Shown one piece after another: positions 51,817 through 61,561 of a stretch of 64,000 nucleotides of DNA; the first letter of the stretch is position 1, and every line of letters starts with the position of its first letter. The notes under the pieces are model-generated. The model did no database searches and had not been told where the DNA came from. It worked only from the letters and a program-made list of their open reading frames with translations. The stretch comes from Flavobacteriales bacterium UBA5040 (lineage in GTDB: Bacteria; Bacteroidota; Bacteroidia; Flavobacteriales; Weeksellaceae). Where the stretch lies: NCBI GenBank assembly GCA_002415135.1, contig DIBY01000001.1, positions 62,001 to 126,000 on the forward strand, read 5' to 3'. The position numbers and the translations under genes are program-made.

Positions 51817-53961
51817 TTACTGTTGTGAAACTTGATTGTAAATTTCTATTCTGTAATCTTTAATTTTCGCATTGTCCTGTAAGCTTTTCAATAACGCCTG
51901 ACCAAACTGTTGAGAGTTTTGTCCTGCGATCGCTTCAGTCATTTGTTTAAGGTCTCCCGGTTGTTTGTTAGTTGTTTCTGATTTTTTCAGAACTACATAA
52001 ACTCCAGTCATTCCTTCAACAGGATTAGACAATTTATTTTTAGCAACTCCAAATGCAGCTCCAGCAACTCTCGGCTCCATTGCACCGTTAACTTGTGGAT
52101 TCAACATATTCACTTGTGCAGACTGTTTTGTCACACTGAATAGTTTTGCGATCTGATCTAAACTGGTCGCTTTTGCAGCAGTAATTTTATCGGTAATCTG
52201 CTTAGCCATCAATTTATTTTTCACGATCGGTTCTATTTGACCTCTTACTGCTTCTGGATCTGCAGCTCCTGCATCCTGTACACCATTAACAAAAGCAACA
52301 ATTCTGTCACCCGTTCCGTCTACAGTGAAAATATCCGTATCTCCTTTGTTTCTTTTCTTATTAAAAGCCCACGCAATAACGTCTTCATCTTTGTCAGTTC
52401 CTAGACCAGGAATTTGACCCTGGAATCTACCAACCTCAGTTGGATTAGAGAAATTATAGTTGCTTTTTTTAGCAAGATTTGCAAATTCGTTGAAGCTCTT
52501 TCCTTGAACTTGCTGAATAAACTTAGTCGCTTTTGTATAAACTTCATTTTCTGTTTTATCAGATGCTTTAATTGCTTTCACAAGGTTCGCAACCTTGTAA
52601 GTCATTGCTCCTGATTTCTTATCTTCAATATTGATGATATGGTAACCGTATTGAGTTTCTACAACCTGAGTTGCTCCTTTACCATTATTCGCTAAGAAAC
52701 TTAAGTATTCTGGTACAAATGGTGTTGCAGGGGTTGTCCAACCTACGCTCCCACCTTGTGAGGCAGAACCTGGATCTGATGAATATTTTAAGAACTCTGT
52801 AAATTTACTTGGATCTGCTTTTACAACAGCGCCAATTGAATCTGCTAACTTCTTAGCATCATCTTTAGTTCTTGTCGCATCGCCACCTGCTTGATTCCCT
52901 TTGTAAGAAACTAAGATATGACGTGATAAGGTAGAGTCAGATGGTTTTTTATCTAATACTTTAGAAACAACATAAAAGTTTTGTTCTTTGTAAGGTCCAA
53001 AAGTAGTTCCCACACTTGCTGTCGCAACTTTGTCTTTAATTGCCATTGGCAACTGATCTTGTGAAAAATACGTTGGGTTAAATGGTAAATCAGAATTCAA
53101 AGCAATAAACATAGAATCGTTTGTTGTATTTTGAAAACTTTCTTTTCCACTCATATCACTTCCTTGAGTGAATAATTTGTTGATCTCTGCCTGAGAAGCA
53201 GTATCATCTTCTGTACTTGGAGCCGCTGGGAAATAAACAATTCCTAAATTTCTGCTTGCATCTCTTTTGAACATGATTGGATGTTTCTTGATGTAGTCAG
53301 CCAAATCATTGGTAGTTACTTTAACCGGATTTTTTTGATCATACGCTACGTAATCAATTTTTACAAAATCAATATCTGCCAGCTGATCTCTTTCTTTCAT
53401 GATTTCTTCAGCTTCTTTTTTGCTTACCGTAATCCCAGTGGTTACATTTGCAAAAAGCTGTCTTGCCATCATTCTGTACTCGATCGATTTTCTTGTTTTC
53501 AACCAGTTGTTGTATTGTTCAACGTTGGTTCCTTTCATTTGTTCAACCTGACCTTTCAATTCCTGTACTTTGAAATTGCCTTTCTCGTCGAATAATTCTT
53601 TATTCTGTGCAAACATAGGATCAAACTGCAGTTGATTCCAGAACATGTCTTCTGTTAAAGTCAGACCCATTTTTTCAAACTGTTGCTTGATGAGTTTAGA
53701 CTGTACCAACATTTGCCAAGTCTGCTCTTCTAACCCTTTTGTAGGTTGTCCTTGCTGCTGAGCCTGTTGCTGAAGCATGAAAAGTTGATCATCGAAATCT
53801 TCTTTCGTAATCTCATCTCCATTTACTTTACCGTAAACACCTGGTTCTGCGCCAAATAGCTTTTCAAGACTATCGGGATTCACTACGAAAGCCAACATTG
53901 CTACTGCAATAATCCCCATCAAAAGCCAAGGTCTGTTTCTTATTTGTCCTAAAATTGCCAT
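51817..53961 (-). CDS. ppiD: periplasmic peptidylprolyl isomerase PpiD/SurA-like chaperone
   Basis: 714 residues. N-terminal membrane anchor (WLLMGIIAVAMLAFVV); a SurA/PpiD N-terminal chaperone region (residues about 35-230); a parvulin rotamase domain at about 345-455 (SRHILVSYKGN; DPGSASQGGSVGWTTP; VETQYGYHIINIEDKKSG); then a C-terminal helical region. It folds outer-membrane and periplasmic proteins. Transcribed alone between the MCE operon and the divergent lon gene. Confidence 0.9.
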   Translation of the reverse strand: MAILGQIRNRPWLLMGIIAVAMLAFVVNPDSLEKLFGAEPGVYGKVNGDEITKEDFDDQLFMLQQQAQQQGQPTKGLEEQTWQMLVQSKLIKQQFEKMGLTLTEDMFWNQLQFDPMFAQNKELFDEKGNFKVQELKGQVEQMKGTNVEQYNNWLKTRKSIEYRMMARQLFANVTTGITVSKKEAEEIMKERDQLADIDFVKIDYVAYDQKNPVKVTTNDLADYIKKHPIMFKRDASRNLGIVYFPAAPSTEDDTASQAEINKLFTQGSDMSGKESFQNTTNDSMFIALNSDLPFNPTYFSQDQLPMAIKDKVATASVGTTFGPYKEQNFYVVSKVLDKKPSDSTLSRHILVSYKGNQAGGDATRTKDDAKKLADSIGAVVKADPSKFTEFLKYSSDPGSASQGGSVGWTTPATPFVPEYLSFLANNGKGATQVVETQYGYHIINIEDKKSGAMTYKVANLVKAIKASDKTENEVYTKATKFIQQVQGKSFNEFANLAKKSNYNFSNPTEVGRFQGQIPGLGTDKDEDVIAWAFNKKRNKGDTDIFTVDGTGDRIVAFVNGVQDAGAADPEAVRGQIEPIVKNKLMAKQITDKITAAKATSLDQIAKLFSVTKQSAQVNMLNPQVNGAMEPRVAGAAFGVAKNKLSNPVEGMTGVYVVLKKSETTNKQPGDLKQMTEAIAGQNSQQFGQALLKSLQDNAKIKDYRIEIYNQVSQQ

Positions 53962-54170
53962 CTTTTTTGTATAATTTTATCAGTTTGCGAAAATACACAT
54001 TTTTAACAGATTAGAAAAAAAATTGTCTACTTATTTAAATCCATCCTGCTTACTGCGGTAAATTTGTCTAAAATTTTGCTTGGCATAATGCTTGTGAAAT
54101 TATACAGACCCTATTAATACCCGTACTTTTCAACGAGAAAACTGGTAAACACCTTTAATGATCTATAAAA

Positions 54171-54187
54171 AATGACAATTTGTCATT
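54171..54187. promoter_or_regulatory. perfect palindrome ahead of lon
   Basis: AATGACAATTTGTCATT: 7-base arms around ATT, ending 10 bases before the lon ATG. A candidate repressor or Crp/Fnr-type operator. Regulator unknown. Confidence 0.5.
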
Positions 54188-54197
54188 ATCCTATATT

Positions 54198-56603
54198 ATG
54201 ACAGAATTTGAAGACATCAACTTTGATGAAATTTTAGACGACGGTTTCAGTATTTTATCTGAAGAAATTAATCTTTCGAATATGGAAGATTCTGATGACA
54301 GTAATGAGCAAACCATTTTTCCGATCCTTCCGGTGCGGAATATGGTGATGTTTCCAAAAGTGATCATCCCGATCACGGCTGGGAGAGCAATGTCGATTAA
54401 GCTTTTAGAAGAAGCACAAAGAAACAATGAATACATTGGAATCCTGACTCAGAACAATTCCAGTATTGAAAATCCTACCACGGGTGACTTATTCCAGGTC
54501 GGAACTTTAGCGAAAATTATTAAAATCATTAAACTTCCAGAAGGAAACATAACTGCTATCACGAGAGGATTTCAAAGGTTTAAAGTAAAAGAATTTACAG
54601 GAACAAAACCATACTTCAAAGCGAAAATCACCAAGTTAAAAGATTCTTCGACCAAGAAAAAAGAGGAATACGAAGCGCTACTGGAAAATATAAAAGATCT
54701 GGCGTTGAAAATAATTGACATTGACCCTAATATTCCAAGTGCCGCAAATTTCGCCGTTAAAAACATTTCCGATAATGAAGATCTGCTTAATTTAATTTGT
54801 TCGAATGCGAGCTTTATGCCGAACGAAAAGCAGAAACTTTTAGAAGAAAAAAGTTTGATGATTCGGGCTGAAAAATGCTATACATTAATGCATGACGAGT
54901 TTCGTAAGTTAGAGCTGAGAAGTCATATTCATAATAAAACATCGAAGGATCTTGACAAGCAGCAGCGTGAATATTTCCTAAATCAGCAAATTAGAACTAT
55001 TCAGGACGAATTAGGTGGCGGTCCCGAATCTGACGTTGAAGAACTTTTCGAAAAAGCCAAAAAGGTAAAATGGAACGATGAAGTTGACGAACATTTCAAA
55101 AAAGAGATCAACCGTCTTCAGCGGCAAAATCCAAATTCTCCGGATTATAATGTTCAGCGTAACTACCTTGATTTCTTTACCGATCTGCCTTGGGACAAAT
55201 ATTCCAAAGACGTTTTCGATATTATTAAAGCAGAAAAAGTTTTAGACAAAGCCCATTACGGTTTAGAAGATATTAAGAAAAGAATTTTAGAGCACATGGC
55301 TGTTCTGAAATTGAAAAACAATATGAAATCTCCGATCCTCTGTTTGGTCGGTCCTCCGGGAGTTGGTAAAACTTCGCTTGGTAAATCTGTGGCTGATGCT
55401 TTGGGCAGGAAATATGTACGTCTTTCTCTAGGCGGACTTCATGATGAATCGGAAATCCGTGGTCATAGAAAAACCTATATCGGTGCGATGGCGGGAAGAA
55501 TTCTGCAATCGATTAAAAAGGCGGGAACCTCTAATCCAGTTATTGTATTAGATGAAATCGATAAAATCGCGACTGGAATTCACGGTGATCCTAGTTCTGC
55601 CTTGTTAGAAGTTTTGGATCCTGAACAGAATAATTCTTTCTACGATAACTTCCTGGAAATGGGTTATGACTTATCGAAAGTAATGTTTATAGCCACAGCA
55701 AATTCACTTTCAACAGTTCAGAGACCACTTCTTGACCGAATGGAAATCATTGAGATCGCTGGTTATACTTTAGAAGAAAAAGTAGAAATCGCCAAACGAC
55801 ACCTCATTAAAAAACAGCAGGAAGAAAATGGTTTGGATGTAAAATCTTTCAAACTTGGCAATGCTGAGCTCAAACACATCATCGATGCGCATACTTCTGA
55901 AAGTGGCGTTCGTGGTTTAGAAAAGCAGATCGCGTCAGTTGCCCGATGGGTTGCCTTGCAAACTGCGATGGAAAAAACCTACGACCCAAAAATCACAGTG
56001 GAAAAAGTGGATGAAATCTTGGGTGTTCCCAGGCCGAAAAACCTGTCTGAAATCACCGGCGTTCCTGGAGTCGTTACTGGACTGGCTTGGACTCAAGTTG
56101 GTGGTGATATTCTATTTATCGAAAGTATTTTGAGTGAAGGAAAAGGAAATTTGACCATGACCGGTAATCTTGGAAACGTGATGAAAGAGTCGGCGACCAT
56201 TGCGTTGGAATACATTAAAGCGAAACATGATGAATTGGGAATTTCCTCCGAAGAACTTCAAAAAAACAACATTCACGTTCACGTTCCCGAAGGTGCAACG
56301 CCGAAAGATGGACCTTCTGCAGGAATCGCGATGCTGACTTCTATTGTATCGAGTTTTAAAAATAAGAAAGTAAAATCGCATTTAGCAATGACGGGCGAAA
56401 TTACTTTGAGAGGAAAGGTCTTGCCAGTTGGTGGAATTAAAGAGAAACTTCTCGCTGCAGCAAGAGCTGGAATCAAGGAAATCATCCTTTGCGAAGCCAA
56501 CCGAAAAGATGTCGAAGAAATTAAAAAGGATTATCTTAAAACTTTAAAAATCAATTATGTAAGCCGAATGAGCGAAGTAATTGATTTGGCGATAGAGTCT
56601 TAA
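54198..56603 (+). CDS. lon: ATP-dependent protease Lon
   Basis: 801 residues from ATG 54198 (MTEFEDINFDE). Order: LON substrate domain (IFPILPVRNMVMFPKVIIPI), coiled middle, AAA+ module with Walker A GPPGVGKTSLGKS near residue 383 and Walker B VIVLDEIDKI, and the C-terminal protease with catalytic Ser in KDGPSAGIAM (near 705) and Lys in GGIKEKLLAAARAG (near 748). Degrades misfolded and regulatory proteins. The longer TTG start at 54180 overlaps the palindrome and is not preferred. Confidence 0.97.
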   Translation: MTEFEDINFDEILDDGFSILSEEINLSNMEDSDDSNEQTIFPILPVRNMVMFPKVIIPITAGRAMSIKLLEEAQRNNEYIGILTQNNSSIENPTTGDLFQVGTLAKIIKIIKLPEGNITAITRGFQRFKVKEFTGTKPYFKAKITKLKDSSTKKKEEYEALLENIKDLALKIIDIDPNIPSAANFAVKNISDNEDLLNLICSNASFMPNEKQKLLEEKSLMIRAEKCYTLMHDEFRKLELRSHIHNKTSKDLDKQQREYFLNQQIRTIQDELGGGPESDVEELFEKAKKVKWNDEVDEHFKKEINRLQRQNPNSPDYNVQRNYLDFFTDLPWDKYSKDVFDIIKAEKVLDKAHYGLEDIKKRILEHMAVLKLKNNMKSPILCLVGPPGVGKTSLGKSVADALGRKYVRLSLGGLHDESEIRGHRKTYIGAMAGRILQSIKKAGTSNPVIVLDEIDKIATGIHGDPSSALLEVLDPEQNNSFYDNFLEMGYDLSKVMFIATANSLSTVQRPLLDRMEIIEIAGYTLEEKVEIAKRHLIKKQQEENGLDVKSFKLGNAELKHIIDAHTSESGVRGLEKQIASVARWVALQTAMEKTYDPKITVEKVDEILGVPRPKNLSEITGVPGVVTGLAWTQVGGDILFIESILSEGKGNLTMTGNLGNVMKESATIALEYIKAKHDELGISSEELQKNNIHVHVPEGATPKDGPSAGIAMLTSIVSSFKNKKVKSHLAMTGEITLRGKVLPVGGIKEKLLAAARAGIKEIILCEANRKDVEEIKKDYLKTLKINYVSRMSEVIDLAIES

Positions 56604-56660
56604 TTTTCTTCATTTTACATCGATAAAATATTGACATTTAAATCGTATAGATTCGTAACA

Positions 56661-56694
56661 AAAAAGATTCTGCATTACTGCAGAATCTTTTTTT
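56661..56694. terminator. bidirectional terminator after lon
   Basis: AAAAAGATTCTGCA, loop TTAC, TGCAGAATCTTTTTTT: perfect stem between lon and the converging phosphate-transporter gene. Confidence 0.85.
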
Positions 56695-56767
56695 AATCAA
56701 TTTCCAGTTTACTAAAAATCTATTTTGATTGGTATAGAGGATTATTTTCTGACCTCTTTAAAATAAC

Positions 56768-59014
56768 TTATCCTTTATTAATTTGATTAAACTCCTTAAA
56801 TAATTCTAACAAATTCATGATAGACTTTAATAAATCATTGGTTTCAAGCAGTAATGCAAGATAAAATTTGCTGTTTTTTGGGCTCGTTTCTGTGGTTCGA
56901 ATTCTTATTATTTGCTTTGTAATCAGTTCAGATACGGTATTCAAAACCATCTTTTTCTCTTCTAAAATTAAGTCGATCTTATGAAAATCATCAGATTTGA
57001 AACTTTCCTCTAAAAGAAATAATAACTGACTCATTTGAGAATCAATGGTCTTTAGATCACTGATCTGATTTTCTTTTAAAGGTTTATGGTTATTATGAAC
57101 ATGCGAGTAACTATTGCTGGTTAGAAAATCGATAGACTGCACCATATCTTGCAAATAGCTTAAGATCAAAATATAAAATTTACTCGCTTCTACAGAGTTA
57201 TCATCTAAGTTTTTAATCAAATAAAATACATTGCTTTTCAACTCATCTACTTCCTTTTCTAAACTTTTCTGCTCTTTTTTATTCGCTTTCAACAACGCTA
57301 AATCGTAGGAACTGATGTTATGGATTAAGCTGCTATAAAGAGAATTGGTTTTATTAAAAACCTTTGCTATCTGTGCAGAACTTTCCGTAATCATTTCATT
57401 AACGGTACCGATATCTTCTCTACGCAATGTTTTTATTTCTGCCTCCACGGCGACTTTCTTTTTATATTTTCTAGAACTTCTGTAAAGTATTATTGCCAGC
57501 AAAAGCAAAAGCCCCACAAAAGCGAATACTTCTCCTATTTTCAATATATAAGCAATCGTACATGCCAATAAAAATGCAACAATCGCTGTGAAAAACCAGC
57601 CACCTATCACTTTGAAAACGCCCGCAATTCTGTAAACTGCACTTTCCCTGTCCCAGGCTCTATCTGCAAACGAGGTTCCCATGGCAACCATAAAGGTAAC
57701 ATAAGTAGTAGATAATGGTAATTTCATCGAAGTCCCAATTGCAATTAAGATACTTGCAACCATTAAATTAACCGAAGCTCTTACCATGTCGAAAGCTGGT
57801 TCGTCGGCTGTTCTTTTAGTAGATTTCGGTACGCTTTGAAACCTTCTATTGATCCTAATTTGTATTCTTCTTGGTAAAAAATGATTGATGCCTTCTCCAA
57901 TATTTACTCCAGCTCTTACGATGGCGCGGGAAATGGTGTTCGGAGTAAATTTTTCTACACCATCACCTTGTCTGGACAAATTGACGCCAGTTTCTATAAC
58001 GCTTCTCGCCTTTTTTGAGGTCCAAAGGGTAACGACCATGATCACGCCCGCAAACAATAAAAAATAGAAAGGAGCGACAATATCATTATTGGCCAAATCT
58101 CCCATCATAAAGTCATCGCCAGAAATGCCACTTCCGCTAAAAATTTCATAAGAATTGAAAGCAGCGATAGGAACTCCAATAAAATTAACCAAGTCATTTC
58201 CTGCAAATGCAAGCGCCAAAGCAAAGGTTCCAATCAAGATGATCACCCGCAAAATATTAATCTTGAAAAAACTAATTAATATTTGAGATAAGACCGTGAA
58301 AAAAATAAAATTACCACCTAAAATGAAAAATTGATGATGATCGATCCACGCAAACTGTTCCTCCGATATGAATGAAACTCCTTTTAAACCTTTAATTAAA
58401 ATGAAAAAAGTAATTGCTGAGATTGCGACACCACCAAAAATGGACCCAAAATATTTAAGCTTCTTTTCAAAATGAAAGGTGAATATTAATCGGGAAATAT
58501 ATTGTACAAAACCACCAATCGAAAAAGATAAAAATACGGACAAAAGAATACTATAAACAATCATAGAGGCCTTTTGGGTATTGATGTATGCACCCAAATT
58601 ATCTAAACTTTCATCGGAGGTCACGATCTTATAAACTGCCAGACAAACTGCCGCACCCAATAATTCAAAAATAATAGAAACGGTGGTTGAAGTGGGTAAT
58701 CCCAAGCTGTTGAAAACATCTAACAAAAGAATGTCGGCAATCATAACGGCAAGAAAAATAATCATGACATCATTAAAGCTAAACATGCTCGGAACAAAGA
58801 TGCCGCTTCGTGCGATTTCCATCATCCCACTTGAAAACATGGCGCCGATAAGAACACCAAGACTCGCAACAATCATGGTGATTTTAAAAGAAATGGCCTT
58901 CGAACCTATTGCCGAATTTAAAAAATTTACTGCATCATTGCTCACCCCAACAACCAGATCGATGATCGCTAATATTCCTAAGGCAACAAGCATGATAATA
59001 TAAATCTGTTCCAT
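56768..59014 (-). CDS. pit: PiT-family inorganic phosphate transporter fused to a PhoU-like domain
   Basis: 748 residues. Two PiT signature segments are present: GVSNDAVNFLNSAIGSKAIS near the N-terminus and AGNDLVNFIGVPIAAF near residue 275, within about 12 membrane helices. After about residue 520 the protein is soluble and helical (GTVNEMITESSAQIAKVFNK; LDLALLKANKKEQK region), resembling the DUF47/PhoU-like regulatory domain, which is a separate gene in many bacteria. Takes up phosphate with cations. Usual size for Bacteroidota PiT proteins. Confidence 0.92.
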   Translation of the reverse strand: MEQIYIIMLVALGILAIIDLVVGVSNDAVNFLNSAIGSKAISFKITMIVASLGVLIGAMFSSGMMEIARSGIFVPSMFSFNDVMIIFLAVMIADILLLDVFNSLGLPTSTTVSIIFELLGAAVCLAVYKIVTSDESLDNLGAYINTQKASMIVYSILLSVFLSFSIGGFVQYISRLIFTFHFEKKLKYFGSIFGGVAISAITFFILIKGLKGVSFISEEQFAWIDHHQFFILGGNFIFFTVLSQILISFFKINILRVIILIGTFALALAFAGNDLVNFIGVPIAAFNSYEIFSGSGISGDDFMMGDLANNDIVAPFYFLLFAGVIMVVTLWTSKKARSVIETGVNLSRQGDGVEKFTPNTISRAIVRAGVNIGEGINHFLPRRIQIRINRRFQSVPKSTKRTADEPAFDMVRASVNLMVASILIAIGTSMKLPLSTTYVTFMVAMGTSFADRAWDRESAVYRIAGVFKVIGGWFFTAIVAFLLACTIAYILKIGEVFAFVGLLLLLAIILYRSSRKYKKKVAVEAEIKTLRREDIGTVNEMITESSAQIAKVFNKTNSLYSSLIHNISSYDLALLKANKKEQKSLEKEVDELKSNVFYLIKNLDDNSVEASKFYILILSYLQDMVQSIDFLTSNSYSHVHNNHKPLKENQISDLKTIDSQMSQLLFLLEESFKSDDFHKIDLILEEKKMVLNTVSELITKQIIRIRTTETSPKNSKFYLALLLETNDLLKSIMNLLELFKEFNQINKG

Positions 59015-59194
59015 TTACAAACGTTTTATTGAATTGCAAAAATCGACTTTCATTTCCGTTTATACATTAACACAATGTTAAATTCCTAAATCTGCATGAT
59101 TTCTCCTAATTAAAGGATGATTATAGAGCATACCTTTCTCAATTAATTTTCTGTCAATTTTTTTTGAAAGAATGATATAAATTTTTCTGAATAC

Positions 59195-59236
59195 ATGACA
59201 AAATTAACTGTTCTAGATCACTTGTATTTATGTCAT
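59195..59236. promoter_or_regulatory. TGACA/TGTCA half-sites between pit and the AI-2E permease gene
   Basis: ATGACA at 59195-59200 and TGTCAT at 59231-59236 are complementary, 30 bases apart, in the divergent spacer. The same half-sites occur ahead of lon and in the Crp/Fnr-ccoI spacer. May be chance. Confidence 0.25.
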
Positions 59237-59295
59237 ATTAAAGTCTCCCAATCTAAAAAAGAAATATCTTTGCACAATTAAATATTTGCTTCAAA

Positions 59296-60402
59296 ATGAA
59301 AATAAAACTCCCTTTTGTATTGCGACTGGCTTTGATACTCATCAGCATTTTGGCTGTAGGATATTTGGCTAAAATCGGAAAAACAGTCTTGGCTCCTTTA
59401 TTTTTTTCAATATTGATGGCTCTTTTATTTCTTCCATTTGCTAATTGGTTAGAAAGAAAGTTGCGGTTTTCGAGAACGATATCCACCTTTTCTTCTTTAC
59501 TATTTATGATGGCCGTTTTATCGGGACTGGTTTATTTCTTTTCGACGCAGCTCAGTGATTTTGCCAATGATTTCCCTGTTTTAAAAGCTCAGGTTTCGTC
59601 GTCTTTTAATCAATTACAGATCTGGGTATCTAACACGTTCCACGTCAATTTTGCCAAACAGATGTCTTACATCAATCAGGCTTTAGAAAATTTACTTTCT
59701 TCCACGGCACTTATTTTAGGCTTCACCGTTTCGATGTTTTCATCGACGATGGCCTTTTTTCTTTTCAGTGCGTTGTTTTTCATTTTTATTTTGAATTACC
59801 GCCGACTTTTATACCAATTCATTATTTCAATATTTAATGAGCAACATTTTGAAAGAGTGAATGAAGGAATTATGGAGATCCAAAAAATAATTAAGGAATA
59901 TATTTCTGGATTATTCATTCAAATTATTATTGTCAGCAGTTTAACCACCATTTTGCTTTCTGTGTTGGGCGTGAAATATGCAATTCTGTTAGGAGTTCTT
60001 ACTGGTCTAATGAATGTGATTCCGTATGTCGGGATTATATTCTCAGCTTTAATCGCTTGTCTCATTTCATTTGCAACAGGCGGCAACCATACATTGATGG
60101 TTGCAATCGGTTATCTGGTAATTCACGCGATTGATGGAAATCTTATTCTTCCTTTAGTTGTAGGATCGAAGGTGAAGATCAATGCACTCTTCACTTTTAT
60201 TGGTCTTCTAATTGGAGAAGAATTATGGGGGATTTCAGGTATGTTTCTGAGTATTCCTTTTTTGGCCATTTTAAAAATTATTTTTGAAAGAGTGGAAGGA
60301 TTACAACCTTGGGGGAAAATTTTAGGAGAAGAGAGCAGACTTAATAAAACGCGTCGGAAATACAAACTGACCAAGAAAATCACCCTAGAAGAAAAAGAAT
60401 AA
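59296..60402 (+). CDS. AI-2E family transporter
   Basis: 368 residues with eight or so membrane helices (LRLALILISILAVGYLAKIG; LSSTALILGFTVSMFSSTMA; LLGVLTGLMNVIPYVGIIFS). The last segment, LIPYVG-type plus SIPFLAILKIIFERVE, is characteristic of the AI-2E exporter (UPF0118/TqsA-like) family. Members include sodium/proton antiporters and permeases, so transport of AI-2 is not implied. TATCTTTG at 59267-59274 is its promoter box. Confidence 0.88.
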   Translation: MKIKLPFVLRLALILISILAVGYLAKIGKTVLAPLFFSILMALLFLPFANWLERKLRFSRTISTFSSLLFMMAVLSGLVYFFSTQLSDFANDFPVLKAQVSSSFNQLQIWVSNTFHVNFAKQMSYINQALENLLSSTALILGFTVSMFSSTMAFFLFSALFFIFILNYRRLLYQFIISIFNEQHFERVNEGIMEIQKIIKEYISGLFIQIIIVSSLTTILLSVLGVKYAILLGVLTGLMNVIPYVGIIFSALIACLISFATGGNHTLMVAIGYLVIHAIDGNLILPLVVGSKVKINALFTFIGLLIGEELWGISGMFLSIPFLAILKIIFERVEGLQPWGKILGEESRLNKTRRKYKLTKKITLEEKE

Positions 60403-60533
60403 AACACTTAATTTGTTATTTATCAGCTACTTGTATTGCAAATTGATTTTACAAGAACTATAAAATTCATTTACAAACTTTACAAAGAATTCAGGCGGAC
60501 ATTTGATTTAATTAATCAATAAAAAATTCCGTT

Positions 60534-61445
60534 ATGAAATCTCCAACATTAAAAATCGTTCTTGGATCTCTACTTTTAACCACCATTTTTTCTTGTAATA
60601 AAACAGAAACTATTGGCGCTTACGATCAAGTTGACACCGACTACACTGCGACGCCAGAAATTTCTGACAGCATATCCTCTGTCGCAACACTACAAGTTAA
60701 AGACAAACAATTCATCAAATCTGCCGACGTCAATATGGAAGTGAAAGATGTTTATGAAGCAACTATTTCCATAGAAAAACAGCTAAAGAATTTGGGTGGA
60801 TTTGTAACTTCAAGCAGATTAAATGCTAACATTGTTGCAGAAGAAACCTTTAATACTTCTGATGAAAATGCAACTTTAGTTCGAAAATTTCAAACAGAAA
60901 ACACCATGCAGGTAAGAGTTCCTACTGAGAAATTGGGAGACCTGCTGACTTTCATCAATGATAAAAAGCTATTTCTTAATACCCGAAACATCACGGCTGA
61001 AGACGTAACTGCCAACATTAAATTAGCAGAACTCGAAGCAAAAAGAAATGCGAAAACCGGAACAAATATTTCTCAATTAAAAACCGACAAAAATAAAGTC
61101 AAAATAGATGACGACAATCAATTGGAAGGGAATTACCAAAAGGTTGCAAGCTTTGAAATGACTGACAATCTTAAATTCAGCACTGTAGACATCTATCTGA
61201 AAGAACCCAAACTTAGAGTTGCAGAAATCGCCATTACCAACACCAGAAATATTGATAACAAATACAAATTCAACTTTTTCTACGATGTCAAAAATGCTTT
61301 TGTAGAAGGCTTTTATTTGATTCAAAAACTAGTGATCGGCTTGGTCACCATTTGGCCAATTATATTGATTTCTTTAATAGTACTGTATTTTATTAGAAGG
61401 AGAAAAGAAACTTTAAAAATGGAAAATTCAGATCAAAATTCTTAA
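60534..61445 (+). CDS. DUF4349 lipoprotein
   Basis: 303 residues. Lipobox TTIFSCNKTE (Cys21). The DUF4349 core is seen: FIKSADVNMEVKDVYEATIS, IEKQLKNLGGFVTSSRLNAN, TMQVRVPTEKLGDLLTFIND, and KLAELEAKRNAKTG; a C-terminal membrane helix (VIGLVTIWPIILISLIVLYF) and a basic tail follow. Membrane protein of unknown role, common in Bacteroidota. The combination of lipid anchor and terminal helix is unusual but typical of this family. Confidence 0.85.
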   Translation: MKSPTLKIVLGSLLLTTIFSCNKTETIGAYDQVDTDYTATPEISDSISSVATLQVKDKQFIKSADVNMEVKDVYEATISIEKQLKNLGGFVTSSRLNANIVAEETFNTSDENATLVRKFQTENTMQVRVPTEKLGDLLTFINDKKLFLNTRNITAEDVTANIKLAELEAKRNAKTGTNISQLKTDKNKVKIDDDNQLEGNYQKVASFEMTDNLKFSTVDIYLKEPKLRVAEIAITNTRNIDNKYKFNFFYDVKNAFVEGFYLIQKLVIGLVTIWPIILISLIVLYFIRRRKETLKMENSDQNS

Positions 61446-61465
61446 ATAAGGCTCACTTTAAAATC

Positions 61466-61498
61466 AACCTCCGAATCTTTTTCGGAGGTTTTATTTTT
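61466..61498 (+). terminator. terminator after the DUF4349 gene
   Basis: AACCTCCGAA and TTCGGAGGTTTTATTTTT around a 5-base loop. Confidence 0.85.
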
Positions 61499-61501
61499 CC
61501 G

Positions 61502-61509
61502 TAAATTTG
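61502..61509 (+). promoter_or_regulatory. -7 element of the pgi promoter
   Basis: TAAATTTG right after the preceding terminator, giving a leader of about 45 bases to the pgi ATG. Confidence 0.6.
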
Positions 61510-61561
61510 CAAAGATTTTGAAAGTTCCACACTTTAAAATCAATCATTTAAATTTTTTATC

